From positions 186,001 to 250,000 of the forward strand of contig JACQZP010000016.1 of the NCBI GenBank assembly GCA_016213825.1: 64,000 nucleotides of DNA, read 5' to 3'. The stretch's first letter is position 1. Every line of letters begins with the position of its first letter. The stretch is from Acetobacterium woodii (GTDB lineage: Bacteria; Bacillota; Clostridia; Eubacteriales; Eubacteriaceae). Positions 17,832 through 28,495 of this stretch are shown here, one piece after another. The notes under the pieces are model-generated. The model worked only from the letters and a program-made list of their open reading frames with translations. It was not told where the DNA came from and searched no databases. The translations under genes and the position numbers were made by a program.

Positions 17832-19574
17832 TTACATCATTTGAACTCTGCCCTGATAAACAACCCCACGTTTGGGATCAACCGAAATGAGTTTACCATG
17901 TTCAAGAATTTCCAATGCTTTCATAACATTGACAATCACCGGAATATCGTAATGCAGGCCGGCAATGGCTCCTTCAGAGCTGAGTCCGCCTTCCTCAGTA
18001 ATAATTGCCGAAGCCAGCGGCAATATTTGACTGACCTCTGGGGTCAGGGTTTTTACGACTAAAATATCGCCTTTCTGAAAATCGTCCAGATTGGCTGAAG
18101 TAATCAATTTGGCATGACCGGTAACCGGTGTTTTACCAATGCCCACGCCATTAATGATGGCATTGCCCACGGTATGGACTTTGATCATATTGGTATTTCC
18201 CTGAACGCCCAGTGGCACTCCAGCTGCAACGACTGCAATGTCACCAAATTTCACATAGCCCTGCTCAACGGCTTTTTTAACTGCGTCCTGAATCATCGTA
18301 TCAGTATCGCCAAATTCTGGGGTGTAAATACAGTTAACACCCCAAACCAGTGCCAGACGACGAACGGTGGTTACCTTGTCGGTAACTGCAATAATTCCAC
18401 AATCTGGACGGTATTTTGAAATCATCCGGGCAGTGTGACCCGACGATGTTGCAGCAATAATGGTTTGGGCATCTAACTGCTCAGCGATCTGGCAAGCGCC
18501 TTCACTAACTGCATTGGTAATGGTCAGCTCACCATGATCCGGTTTTTTTCGACGCGCATATTCTTCTGAGTCTTCGCTCTTAACGACAATGTTAAACATC
18601 GTTTTGACGGATTCGACCGGATAGGATCCGGCCGCTGTTTCACCGGATAACATCACGGCATCGGTACCATCAAAGACGGCATTGGCCACATCGCCAACCT
18701 CAGCCCGAGTCGGTCTGGGGTTACGCATCATCGAGTCCAACATTTGGGTGGCGGTAATCACTGGTTTTCCCAGAAGATTGCATTTTCTGATAATGCTTTT
18801 CTGGACCAGCGGCACATCTTCAGCCGGTATTTCTACCCCTAAATCCCCTCGAGCGACCATAATTCCATCAGATACATTGAGGATCCGGTCGATATTTTCC
18901 ACGCCTTCCTGATTTTCAATTTTAGAAATAATATCAATGCGGCCACCGCCATTATTTTCCAGAACTTTTCTGATTGCTAAAACATCGTGTGGTTTTCTGA
19001 CAAATGATGCCGCCACATAGTCAACTTTTTGTTCTATTCCAAAAATAATATCACTACGGTCTTTATCGGTTAAAGCCGGCAATTCAATACAAATACCTGG
19101 CAGGTTGATACTTTTTTTGCTCCCCAGCGTTCCCCCATTTAAAATACGGCAATTTATTTCTTTGTCCTTAACTTCTTCCACTTCCAGCTGAATCAAACCG
19201 TCATCAATGAGAATCCGACACCCATCGGATACCTCCTTGGGAAGATTTTCGTACGACACGCTGAAACGTTTTTTATCCCCGGAAATAATGTCCGTGGTCA
19301 GAGTCACTTCTTCACCGGCAACCAGTTCCACTTTACCTTCAGCAAGGTCCCCGGTTCTGATCTCCGGTCCTTTTGTATCTAACATAATGGCCACTGGAAC
19401 GCCCAGTTCTTTGCGGACTTCTTTAATCCGTTGAATTCTCGCTGCATGTTCTTCGTGGCTACCATGTGAAAAATTCAAACGGGCCACGTTCATCCCATTG
19501 AGAATCAGTTCCCTGAGTATTTCTTTAGTATCTGCTGCTGGTCCTAATGTGCAGACAATCTTTGTTTTTTTCAT
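17832..19574 (-). CDS. pyk: Pyruvate kinase with C-terminal PEP-utilising-like domain
   Basis: 580 residues, longer than the 470-residue E. coli type because of an extra C-terminal domain (about 475-580) containing TGHAKLITSANLDDF and ITEEGGLSSEGAIAG, as in Bacillus and Geobacillus enzymes. The catalytic barrel has MKKTKIVCTLGPA at the start, MLDTKGPEIRTG near 65, the lysine in IISKIENQEGVENID near 220, MVARGDLGVEIPAE near 243 and the ATQMLDSM signature near 280. It catalyses PEP plus ADP to pyruvate and ATP. It follows pfkA by 67 bases in the conserved dnaE-pfkA-pyk order of Clostridia. Confidence 0.97.
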   Translation of the reverse strand: MKKTKIVCTLGPAADTKEILRELILNGMNVARLNFSHGSHEEHAARIQRIKEVRKELGVPVAIMLDTKGPEIRTGDLAEGKVELVAGEEVTLTTDIISGDKKRFSVSYENLPKEVSDGCRILIDDGLIQLEVEEVKDKEINCRILNGGTLGSKKSINLPGICIELPALTDKDRSDIIFGIEQKVDYVAASFVRKPHDVLAIRKVLENNGGGRIDIISKIENQEGVENIDRILNVSDGIMVARGDLGVEIPAEDVPLVQKSIIRKCNLLGKPVITATQMLDSMMRNPRPTRAEVGDVANAVFDGTDAVMLSGETAAGSYPVESVKTMFNIVVKSEDSEEYARRKKPDHGELTITNAVSEGACQIAEQLDAQTIIAATSSGHTARMISKYRPDCGIIAVTDKVTTVRRLALVWGVNCIYTPEFGDTDTMIQDAVKKAVEQGYVKFGDIAVVAAGVPLGVQGNTNMIKVHTVGNAIINGVGIGKTPVTGHAKLITSANLDDFQKGDILVVKTLTPEVSQILPLASAIITEEGGLSSEGAIAGLHYDIPVIVNVMKALEILEHGKLISVDPKRGVVYQGRVQMM

Positions 19575-19641
19575 TTTTGTACCTACTTTCTTTAATCACT
19601 TTTATATAAAACGCTTTGCGCATTACTTTGTTATTTTATTA

Positions 19642-20598
19642 TTAAATGGATAATACCATGGCGATGTCATAGATATCCTGACGGAATATTTTCGGCATGG
19701 CAATGGCTTCCTCCAGCGGGATCCCTTGATATCCGCCTAATCGCTGAACCATAACACTGCCGGTTTCTTTTTTGATGATTGCCTGAACAGCATTATAACC
19801 CATGAAGCATGCCAAATTTCGATCGACATTAGACGGGGTTCCCCCTCTTTGAATATAACCCAGATTGGTACCCTTGGTAGTTACCTGAGTACGTTCTTCA
19901 ATTTCGACACAGTAATCCCGATAAGACCCACATCCTTCAGCAAGCATTACAATGCTATGTAGCTTGCCCCGGTCTTTTCCAATTAGCAGTCGCTGACAAA
20001 TTTCGTCGAGGTCGGTTTCAACCTCTGGCAGGATAAAACCTTCAGCACCACCAGTTAAACCTGAAAAAAGGGCAATATCTCCGCATTTTCGTCCCATAAC
20101 CTGAACGACATTAATGCGATTGTGGGAGTAGGTGGTATCTCTTATTTTACTGATCGCATCGAGTGCCGTTGTTACGGCAGTATCAAAACCAATGGTATAA
20201 TCGCTGCATCCCAGATCATTATCGATGGTACCAGGAATACCAATGACGCTAACCCCTTCTTTTTGAAGTGCCAAAGCGCCTTTAAAACTGCCATCACCGC
20301 CGATAATAATCAGATGTTCGATCCCATACTCCTCAAGAACGGCAGCACCTTTTTTCACCCCAGCGTCGGTTGCAAAAAACTCGCTTCGTGACGTTCTGAG
20401 GATGGTTCCACCACGCTGAAGAATATCCGCCACTGAATATACATTCAATGGGACAATGTCCTCTTCCAGCAATCCGGCATAACCCCGATGGATACCATAG
20501 ACTTCAATTTTATTAAATATCGCCGTCCTCACAACTGCTCGGATGGCTGCATTCATGCCTGGCGCATCACCACCACTGGTTAAAATACCGATTCTCAT
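19642..20598 (-). CDS. pfkA: 6-phosphofructokinase (ATP type)
   Basis: 318 residues, the standard bacterial PfkA length. ATP-binding MRIGILTSGGDAPGMNAAIR at the N-terminus, IIGGDGSFKGA near 100 (glycine after GGD marks an ATP- rather than PPi-dependent enzyme), the catalytic PGTIDNDLGCSDYTIGFDTA near 122 and the fructose-6-phosphate site VQVMGRKCGDIALFSGL near 160 are present. It starts two bases after the dnaE stop and its ribosome site GGAGGTAAGG lies inside the last dnaE codons, so it is coupled to dnaE. It is the committed step of glycolysis and would connect DHAP and hexose pools with the aldolases found further along the window. Confidence 0.97.
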   Translation of the reverse strand: MRIGILTSGGDAPGMNAAIRAVVRTAIFNKIEVYGIHRGYAGLLEEDIVPLNVYSVADILQRGGTILRTSRSEFFATDAGVKKGAAVLEEYGIEHLIIIGGDGSFKGALALQKEGVSVIGIPGTIDNDLGCSDYTIGFDTAVTTALDAISKIRDTTYSHNRINVVQVMGRKCGDIALFSGLTGGAEGFILPEVETDLDEICQRLLIGKDRGKLHSIVMLAEGCGSYRDYCVEIEERTQVTTKGTNLGYIQRGGTPSNVDRNLACFMGYNAVQAIIKKETGSVMVQRLGGYQGIPLEEAIAMPKIFRQDIYDIAMVLSI

Positions 20599-20599
20599 T

Positions 20600-23500
20600 C
20601 TACCTTACCTCCACATTTTTTATTCCTAAAATTTGGCCTAATTCTGTGATAAGTTTTTCTTCAAGGGTAACCCATAAATCCTTATTGGCCCCAAAATTTT
20701 TATTTTCATTTTTAAAATATAATACTACCGGCACCATTCCCGGATACTTAATTAGAATCGATTTTACCGATTTAATCAAGGTTTTTTCTGTTAAATCATC
20801 TAAACTCAAAACCAGCTTTTTCCGATTCTGAACAACTTCATTGGTTTGATAAGTTGCCTTGCTTTCTTTTACTTCACTATTTTCATCGTTTTTTATTTCA
20901 GAATTTTTTGGGGGTTCTCCAATCGGATAGATCTGCGATGCAATCACCGAGGTGCGGGCCTCTTCATTGTAATTAATCCGTCCTTTGATCACCACTGGCT
21001 GATCCGTTTTCAAATAGCGACGATAGTCATCATAGGTTTTGGGGAAAACCACAACCTCAATTCGTCCATATAAATCTTCCAGAGTCAGAAACGCCATCAT
21101 TTGACCTTTTTTTGTCATCATGGTTTTCATTTCCACAATCAATCCGCCAATACTCACCTGTTGCCCATCCCGAATCCCAGCATCTTTTAAATCCTGATAG
21201 CTGTCGATGATATTGGAGAATAGGGTCACTGTTTTTTTGAGAATATCCTCATATTTTTCCAAAGGATGACCAGTAACATAAAGTCCTAAAACCTCTTTTT
21301 CCAAAGCCAGTCGTTCTTCTTTGGAAAACGGCTGTTTTTGGGGGAAATGATCTTCCTTTAGATTTGCCATTTCCTGTGAATCTGCCAAACCGGCCATATC
21401 CAAAAGTGACATTTGACCGGAGATACGATCTTTTTTCTCCCGCTGGACCTGATCGACAATTAATTCTGCAATCGCCAGCATTTGAGCCCGACTGCTTCCG
21501 ATGGAATCAAAAGCGCCGCCCTTGATCAGACTTTCGATACTCCGTTTATTCAACGATTTAAGATCAACGCGTTCACAAAAATCTCGCAAACTCTGAAAAT
21601 CACCTTTAGCTTTTCGGGCTTCAATGATGGCGGCAATGGCATTTTTGCCAAGTCCTTTAACTGCCCCTAATCCAAAACAGATGGAGTTGCCGGAAACGCT
21701 GAATTTTTCGTAGCTGGCATTGATACTTGGCGGTAATACATGAATACCCATTTTTCGGCAATCTTCAATATATTTTGCAACTTTTTTTTCATCATCCATG
21801 ATGCTGGACATTAACGCCGCCATAAATTCGGTGGGGTAATAACATTTCAGCCAGGCAGTTTGATAGGCGATGACGGCATAAGCCGCCGCATGAGATTTAT
21901 TAAAGGCATACTTGGCAAACTCTTTCATCTCTTCGTAGATTTTCTGAGCGATTTTTTCAGAAACGCCACGTCGAATGGCACCTTCAACTAAAATGTTGCC
22001 GGATTCATCCACTTCTCCGTGAATAAAGACCTGACCTTCGGCTTCCATGACACTGCCCTTTTTTTTGGACATGGCCCGACGAACCAAATCACTTCGGCCC
22101 ATGGAAAAACCGGCCACATCACGAAATATTTGCATTACCTGTTCCTGATAAACCATGCAACCGTAGGTGACATCGAGAATATTTTCCAGAATTGGGTGAT
22201 CATATGCGATCTCTTTGGGATTTTTTTTATTTTCAATGTACCGGGGGATTTGATCCATTGGGCCAGGCCGATAAAGGGAGATCCCGGCAATGACATCTTC
22301 AAAACTACCCGGTTGCAAGTCTTTGATGAACTGCTGCATGCCCCGGCTTTCCAATTGGAAAACACCCAGGGTATCACCCTTAGACAGCATCTCATAAACC
22401 TTGGTATCATCCATTTCCAGACTGTCCAGATCCAGACGCTTTCCGGTGGAATGCTCAATATTTTCCAGGGCATCCCGGATAACGGTTAAGGTTCGCAATC
22501 CCAGAAAATCCATTTTTAAAAGTCCCAGATCTTCCAGCAAGCCCATCGGAAACTGGGTCGTAATTACATCATTATTGCGATAAAGGGGGATATATTCGAC
22601 CAAAGGCAAATCAGAAATAACGACTCCGGCCGCATGGGTTGACGCATGCCGGGACAAGCCTTCGATTGATTGGGCAGTTGTTAACAGCTTGGCAATATCC
22701 GCATCGGAGTCTGCCATTTTTTTGAGTTCAGGGTTTTCTTGGATGGCATCTTCAATAGTAATATTCATGCCAGGATGAATGGGAATTTCCTTGGCAACCC
22801 GGTCAACTAAATTGTAAGGCATGTCCAGCGCCCGGCCAACGTCTCGTAGCGCCCCTCGGGCGGCCATGGTTCCAAAGGTGATAATCTGAGCCACCCGGTC
22901 ATCACCATACTTGTTTACCACATAATCGATGACTTCCTGGCGTCGTTCGTAACAGAAATCCACATCGATATCCGGCATCGTTACCCGTTCCGGATTAAGA
23001 AACCGTTCAAACAGCAACTGGTACTTGATTGGGTCAATGGTGGTAATATCCAGACTGTAGGCAACCAGACTACCAGCAGCACTCCCCCGTCCCGGTCCAA
23101 CCATGATCTGGTTGTCTTTGGCATATTTAATAAAATCCCAAACGATCAGAAAATAATCATCAAACCCCATATTATGAATGGTTTCCAATTCATATTCCAG
23201 CCGTTCATCCAGTTCAGTTGACAACTGTCCATATTTTTTATTGAGCCCCTGAACACAAAGCGATTTGAGATAATCTTTAGCATTTGCATCAGTAGGCAAT
23301 TCAAATTGAGGCAGATGGGTTTTCTCTAAATCAAAGGTGACCTGACAGCGTCTGGCAATTCGATTGGAATTTGCGATGGCTTCCGGCAAATCGGGAAATA
23401 ACTTGCTCATTTCTTCCTGACTTTTTAAATAAAATTCATTATTGGGAAAACGCATCCGTTTTTCTTCCTGAACTGTTGCTGCTGTTTGGATACATAAAAG

Positions 23501-24196
23501 AATGTCATGGTTTTCACTGTCCTCTTTACGGACATAATGGACATCATTGGTTGCAACCATCGGGATATCCAGTTTTTTTGACAATTGGATCACCCGCTCG
23601 TTGATTAAAGCTTCTTCTCTCATCCGATGGTCTTGAATTTCTAAAAAGAAATTATCTTTCCCGAAAATATTCTGGTATAATAAACAACGTTCCTCTGCTC
23701 CGGCAAGATCATTACTTAGGATCTTTTGTGGAATTTCTCCAGCGATACAGGCCGATAGACAGATAATCCCCTCACTGTATTTTCGCAAACAATCATGATC
23801 CACCCGTGGTTTATAATAAAACCCATCGATGAAACCTTTTGAGACAATCTTCATGAGATTTTTATACCCAAGGTTGCTCTCCGCTAACAAAATAAGATGG
23901 GCACGTTCCTTATCATAGACCGGATCTTTTTGTTCGAGACTCCGAGGTGCTACATAGACTTCACAGCCAATAACCGGGTGAACGTTTTCTTTCAGGCACG
24001 CTTTGTAAAAATCGATGGCGCCAAAAAGTACGCCATGATCGGTAATCGCGACACTTTCCATGCCACTTTCAGCAACGGCTTTTACTAAAGCATTAATCCG
24101 GCCAAATCCATCTAATAAACTATATTCACTATGTACATGAAGATGCGCAAATTGTTTTTCCATCTTGTTTACCATTCCATTTTTTATTCGTTTCAT
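20600..24196 (-). CDS. dnaE: DNA polymerase III subunit alpha (DnaE)
   Basis: 1198 residues. N-terminal PHP domain (HLHVHSEYSLLDGFGRI, then VAITDHGVLFG), polymerase core with GPGRGSAAGSLVAYSLDI near 365, catalytic PDIDVDFCYERR near 404, YGCMVYQEQVMQIFRDVAGFS near 680, AYAVIAYQTAWLKCYYP near 775, tandem HhH (about 860-930) and an OB-fold (about 1030-1100, ISIGGLIVEMKTMM-like). The alpha-C beta-clamp region and a short acidic linker close the protein. Start codon is uncertain: ATG at 24196, 24175 or 24163 are all in frame and none has a strong ribosome site; the family usually begins a few residues before HLHVH, which favours 24163. It leads the dnaE-pfkA-pyk group. Confidence 0.96.
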   Translation of the reverse strand: MKRIKNGMVNKMEKQFAHLHVHSEYSLLDGFGRINALVKAVAESGMESVAITDHGVLFGAIDFYKACLKENVHPVIGCEVYVAPRSLEQKDPVYDKERAHLILLAESNLGYKNLMKIVSKGFIDGFYYKPRVDHDCLRKYSEGIICLSACIAGEIPQKILSNDLAGAEERCLLYQNIFGKDNFFLEIQDHRMREEALINERVIQLSKKLDIPMVATNDVHYVRKEDSENHDILLCIQTAATVQEEKRMRFPNNEFYLKSQEEMSKLFPDLPEAIANSNRIARRCQVTFDLEKTHLPQFELPTDANAKDYLKSLCVQGLNKKYGQLSTELDERLEYELETIHNMGFDDYFLIVWDFIKYAKDNQIMVGPGRGSAAGSLVAYSLDITTIDPIKYQLLFERFLNPERVTMPDIDVDFCYERRQEVIDYVVNKYGDDRVAQIITFGTMAARGALRDVGRALDMPYNLVDRVAKEIPIHPGMNITIEDAIQENPELKKMADSDADIAKLLTTAQSIEGLSRHASTHAAGVVISDLPLVEYIPLYRNNDVITTQFPMGLLEDLGLLKMDFLGLRTLTVIRDALENIEHSTGKRLDLDSLEMDDTKVYEMLSKGDTLGVFQLESRGMQQFIKDLQPGSFEDVIAGISLYRPGPMDQIPRYIENKKNPKEIAYDHPILENILDVTYGCMVYQEQVMQIFRDVAGFSMGRSDLVRRAMSKKKGSVMEAEGQVFIHGEVDESGNILVEGAIRRGVSEKIAQKIYEEMKEFAKYAFNKSHAAAYAVIAYQTAWLKCYYPTEFMAALMSSIMDDEKKVAKYIEDCRKMGIHVLPPSINASYEKFSVSGNSICFGLGAVKGLGKNAIAAIIEARKAKGDFQSLRDFCERVDLKSLNKRSIESLIKGGAFDSIGSSRAQMLAIAELIVDQVQREKKDRISGQMSLLDMAGLADSQEMANLKEDHFPQKQPFSKEERLALEKEVLGLYVTGHPLEKYEDILKKTVTLFSNIIDSYQDLKDAGIRDGQQVSIGGLIVEMKTMMTKKGQMMAFLTLEDLYGRIEVVVFPKTYDDYRRYLKTDQPVVIKGRINYNEEARTSVIASQIYPIGEPPKNSEIKNDENSEVKESKATYQTNEVVQNRKKLVLSLDDLTEKTLIKSVKSILIKYPGMVPVVLYFKNENKNFGANKDLWVTLEEKLITELGQILGIKNVEVR

Positions 24197-24523
24197 ATTT
24201 TCTTAAGTTTTTCCGATTTCTTTAGTTTTTATTATATCATAGATTCTTAAAATTGAATAGACATTTTGTCCCGGGCGGTTGATATTGATCCCAGTAATTT
24301 GTATCTTTTAAAATCTTCTTCATTATATACTATTTTCAGTTGCTCCGAGAATTTGATTTAACTCACTCGCATCCAATCGATCATTTTATTTGTTAATTAA
24401 TTAACGTTATTTTTTGCCGGTAATCCTTTACATTATTTCCGAATTATGTTATTATAATTTCGTAAATCACTTTAATATTGTTTACATTAAGTTTTAATAA
24501 TTTCATATATTGGCAGGAGTTAT
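24197..24523 (+). promoter_or_regulatory. Divergent intergenic region dnaE/glpK with candidate promoters
   Basis: The 470 bases between dnaE and glpK carry no gene I can support. The part before the leader hairpin contains a perfect palindrome GTTAATTAATTAAC (24392-24405), a TTTACA (24427-24432)/TATAAT (24453-24458) pair with an over-long 20-base spacer, and TTTACA (24481-24486) followed after 17-19 bases by CATATATT. The last could start the glpK transcript only a few bases before the conserved GGAGGGCC leader. Which promoter works cannot be told from the sequence. Confidence 0.4.
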
Positions 24524-24590
24524 GGAGGGCCGTACTTTCGTTTTTACATTAAGAGAATATGTAAATCTGTTAGTATGTGCTTTTTTTGTT
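24524..24590 (+). promoter_or_regulatory. Leader terminator of glpK, probable GlpP antitermination target
   Basis: GGAGGGCCGTACT (24524-24536) opens a hairpin: GCCGTACT pairs with AGTATGTGC (24572-24580) with one bulge, TTTACAT pairs with ATGTAAA inside, and TTTTTTT follows at 24581-24587. The same arrangement with GGAGAGCCATACT stands before the dehydrogenase operon at 26933. The G/A difference keeps pairing (G-U versus A-U). B. subtilis GlpP prevents termination in glp leaders when glycerol-3-phosphate is present, and glpP lies just downstream, so this is the likely binding site. A short open frame (24522-24623) overlapping it is probably fortuitous. Confidence 0.75.
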
Positions 24591-24655
24591 TGCTTTATTC
24601 CTTTTGGTTTCATTATGTTTTAAAACATAATCAAATAAATAAATTAAATAAATAG

Positions 24656-26158
<1,503 letters not shown>

Positions 26159-26190
26159 TCGATTCAATTCATAAATTCATTTAAATAATT

Positions 26191-26233
26191 TATTGTCGGG
26201 GTGTCTAAGACACCCCGACAATATGATTTTTCT
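26191..26233 (+). terminator. Terminator of glpK
   Basis: TATTGTCGGGGTGTC (26191-26205) and its perfect complement (26209-26223) form a 15-bp stem with a three-base loop, followed by TGATTTTTCTCTTT. It separates glpK from glpP. Confidence 0.9.
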
Positions 26234-26234
26234 C

Positions 26235-26262
26235 TTTCCAATTTTTGTGATTGTGTTATAAT
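26235..26262 (+). promoter_or_regulatory. Promoter of glpP
   Basis: A perfect TATAAT at 26257-26262 lies 16 bases after TTTCCA (26235-26240), a weak -35 box. It is placed between the glpK terminator and glpP, about 35 bases before the glpP start, so glpP probably has its own transcript. Confidence 0.55.
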
Positions 26263-26297
26263 GAATTTACAAATACGATCCTACAGGGAGGAGTTTT

Positions 26298-26909
26298 ATG
26301 TCGACGAGAAAATGTCTTCTCATGTTTCAGGACAACCCCATTATTGTCGCTGTTCGTAATCCTAAGGATATTTACGATGCCATCCATTCGAAATCTCAAA
26401 TCATCTTTTTGCTGACTGGCAACGTCTTTAATTTAAAAAAAATGGTAGAGCTTTGCACAAAATCCGACAAGTACGTTTTTACGCATTTGGATCTGATCAA
26501 AGGATACTCTCAAGATAATTATTTTATAAAATATCTAAAAGATGAGATTAAACCGACCGGAATTATTACAACAAAAAACAATATTATCACTCGGGCTAAA
26601 CAAGAAGGTCTTATGACGGTTCAGCGCTTATTTCTATTGGATTCTTCTGCCATGGATATTTCTATTAATTCGGCCAAAAAAATCAAGCCCGATGCTATCG
26701 AAATTCTGCCTGGCCTGGTTCCCAAGCTGATAACAGCCGTTAAAAAAGAAGTCAATATTCCAATTGTTACCGGGGGATTCATAGAGACAGAGGAAGAAGT
26801 TCGTTCTTGTCTTGCTGCTGGTGCATTGTCGGCCAGCACATCTCACAAGCCGTTGTGGGATAAAATAGAGCTTATTCGAGAAGAACAGAAATTGCTACAC
26901 AAAGAATAA
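26298..26909 (+). CDS. glpP: Glycerol-3-phosphate responsive antiterminator GlpP
   Basis: 203 residues of the GlpP family, RNA-binding TIM-barrel-like proteins that bind glycerol-3-phosphate and stop termination in glp leader mRNAs. Recognisable segments are IIVAVRNPKDIYDAI near 15, IFLLTGNVFNLKKMVELC near 35, KYVFTHLDLIKGYSQD near 58, IITTKNNIITRAKQEGL near 92, the phosphate-site-like DAIEILPGLVPKLI near 135 and IPIVTGGFIETEEEV near 158. GGGAGGAG precedes the ATG. It lies between the two leader terminators it probably controls, at glpK and at the glycerol-3-phosphate dehydrogenase operon. Confidence 0.93.
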   Translation: MSTRKCLLMFQDNPIIVAVRNPKDIYDAIHSKSQIIFLLTGNVFNLKKMVELCTKSDKYVFTHLDLIKGYSQDNYFIKYLKDEIKPTGIITTKNNIITRAKQEGLMTVQRLFLLDSSAMDISINSAKKIKPDAIEILPGLVPKLITAVKKEVNIPIVTGGFIETEEEVRSCLAAGALSASTSHKPLWDKIELIREEQKLLHKE

Positions 26910-26932
26910 GTTAAAATAAAATACAAGGCAAC

Positions 26933-27000
26933 GGAGAGCCATACTGTTTTCTTAAATGAATCCTTTATTTAAGAAAATTGTATGGCTTTTAATTTTTTTA
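26933..27000 (+). promoter_or_regulatory. Leader terminator of the glycerol-3-phosphate oxidation operon, probable GlpP target
   Basis: GGAGAGCCATACT at 26933-26945 opens a long hairpin: GCCATAC pairs perfectly with GTATGGC (26980-26986) and TTTTCTTAAAT with ATTTAAGAAAA (26947-26957 and 26967-26977). TTTTAATTTTTTT follows. It ends 24 bases before the dehydrogenase start, so it must be read through for expression. It could alternatively be only the glpP terminator, but the match to the glpK leader (11 of 13 bases) argues for antitermination control. Confidence 0.78.
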
Positions 27001-27023
27001 TAGTTCTTAAGGAGGAATAAATT

Positions 27024-28493
27024 ATGTATGATATCGCCATTATTGGAGCTGGTATTGCCGGTTCCTACATTGCTCGGGAATTAACCCGATACAAATTGGA
27101 CATTGTTTTATTAGATGGAGAAAACGATGTTGGAAATCAAATTACAATGGCTAATTCCGCTATTGTTCACGCCGGCTTTGACGCCCCATCCTATAAATTG
27201 AAAGGAAAATTCAACGCCGTTGGGAATCTAATGTATGACAAGGTCTGTGAAGATCTGGATGTTCCGTTTAAACGATGCGGTTCCTTGGTTGTTGCCCATG
27301 ATGAATATGAAATGGCAACCATCCATGAGCTTTATCAAAATGGTTTGAAAAATGGCGTGCCCGGTTTAAGAGTTTTGTTTAAAGAAGAAGTCCATGCCAT
27401 GGAACCCAATATCAGCGAAGATATCTGCGGTGCCCTCTACGCACCAACCGCCGGCATTGTCTCACCCTTTGAACTGTGCGTTCATGTCGCTGAAAACGCT
27501 GTCGACAATGGCGTGACCCTTAAACTCAATCATATGGTCAGTGATATCAAAAAACATGACACTCATTTTGAAATCACAACAAATTCTGGCACAATTGAAG
27601 CTAAATATGTCATCAATGCCGCCGGGTTATTTGCCGATGATATCTATGAAATGGTTGGCGATCCTTATTTCAAACTGCTGGCCAGAAAAGGAAATTATTT
27701 TATTTTTGATAAAGAGGCTGGATCATTGGTCAATAACGTTATTTTCCCATGTCCATCAAAAAAAGGAAAAGGCATTCTGGTTGCCCCTACTGCTCATGGT
27801 AACCTTTTAATCGGACCGGATGCTGAGCCTGTCTATAAAGGCGATATTTCCACCACCACCGAACGATTGGATTACATTAAAGAAAATGCCCTTAAAAACT
27901 GTCCTTCCCTACCCTTTAATAAAATTATCCGGTCCTACGCCGGGCTTCGTAATACCCCGGTAAAGGATACCTTCACGACAACTGATGGGGACTTCATCAT
28001 TGAAGAATCACCGGTAAAGGGATTCATTAATGTAGCTGGTTATGAATCACCAGGACTCACCTCAATACCGGCGGTTGCACATTTTGTGGTTGAAGAAATT
28101 GTCAAACCAATGTTCCCAGCCATTGAAGAAAATCACAGCTATAATCCCAAGGTTCGTAAGCATCTGCGTTTTGATGAAATGACCGCGGAAGAAAAAGTTG
28201 CAATTATCAAAGAAAACCCCAAATATGGTAAGGTCATCTGCCGATGTGAAACCATTACTGAAGGCGAAATCATTGATGTTATTCACCGCAGTGCCGGTGC
28301 CCGAACTGTTAAATCCGTTAAAAAGCGATGTCGCGCCGGAATGGGTCGCTGCCAGGGCGGCTTCTGTTCGCCACGCGTTGTTGAAATTCTTGCCCGGGAA
28401 CTCAATGTTCCGTTGGATGAAATTATGTATGATCAACAGGATTCGACCTTTATTCTTTCAGGTCAAACGAAATCCGTTAAGGAGGAGGCATAA
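27024..28493 (+). CDS. GlpA-like FAD glycerol-3-phosphate dehydrogenase with BFD-type Fe-S domain (module 1)
   Basis: 489 residues. The N-terminal Rossmann FAD site AIIGAGIAGSYIARELTRYK is followed by a DAO-type catalytic domain (to about 370) and a C-terminal BFD-like [2Fe-2S] domain with VICRCETITEGEI near 400 and RCRAGMGRCQGGFC near 437, giving the C-x-C and CxxxxC ligand pattern. This layout is that of anaerobic GlpA-type dehydrogenases, which oxidise glycerol-3-phosphate to DHAP and pass electrons on. The ATG at 27024 follows AAGGAGG. It is followed after two bases by an FAD oxidoreductase and a DUF1667 protein, the usual clostridial three-gene set. A paralogous set lies at 40950-44093. 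Confidence 0.88.
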   Translation: MYDIAIIGAGIAGSYIARELTRYKLDIVLLDGENDVGNQITMANSAIVHAGFDAPSYKLKGKFNAVGNLMYDKVCEDLDVPFKRCGSLVVAHDEYEMATIHELYQNGLKNGVPGLRVLFKEEVHAMEPNISEDICGALYAPTAGIVSPFELCVHVAENAVDNGVTLKLNHMVSDIKKHDTHFEITTNSGTIEAKYVINAAGLFADDIYEMVGDPYFKLLARKGNYFIFDKEAGSLVNNVIFPCPSKKGKGILVAPTAHGNLLIGPDAEPVYKGDISTTTERLDYIKENALKNCPSLPFNKIIRSYAGLRNTPVKDTFTTTDGDFIIEESPVKGFINVAGYESPGLTSIPAVAHFVVEEIVKPMFPAIEENHSYNPKVRKHLRFDEMTAEEKVAIIKENPKYGKVICRCETITEGEIIDVIHRSAGARTVKSVKKRCRAGMGRCQGGFCSPRVVEILARELNVPLDEIMYDQQDSTFILSGQTKSVKEEA

Positions 28494-28495
28494 TC

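Noticed and set aside
24522-24623. A 33-residue open frame (MEGRTFVFTLREY at the start) with AGGAG five bases upstream, before glpK
   Set aside because: It coincides with the GGAGGGCC hairpin and T-run that match the leader at 26933. The ribosome-site look comes from the conserved leader sequence, so a peptide is not needed to explain it, although it cannot be excluded.
24612-24631. Perfect 20-bp palindrome ATTATGTTTTAAAACATAAT before glpK
   Set aside because: It is purely AT-rich apart from two G/C pairs, occurs once, and lies after the leader terminator; kept only as a note because such palindromes arise easily in AT-rich spacers.
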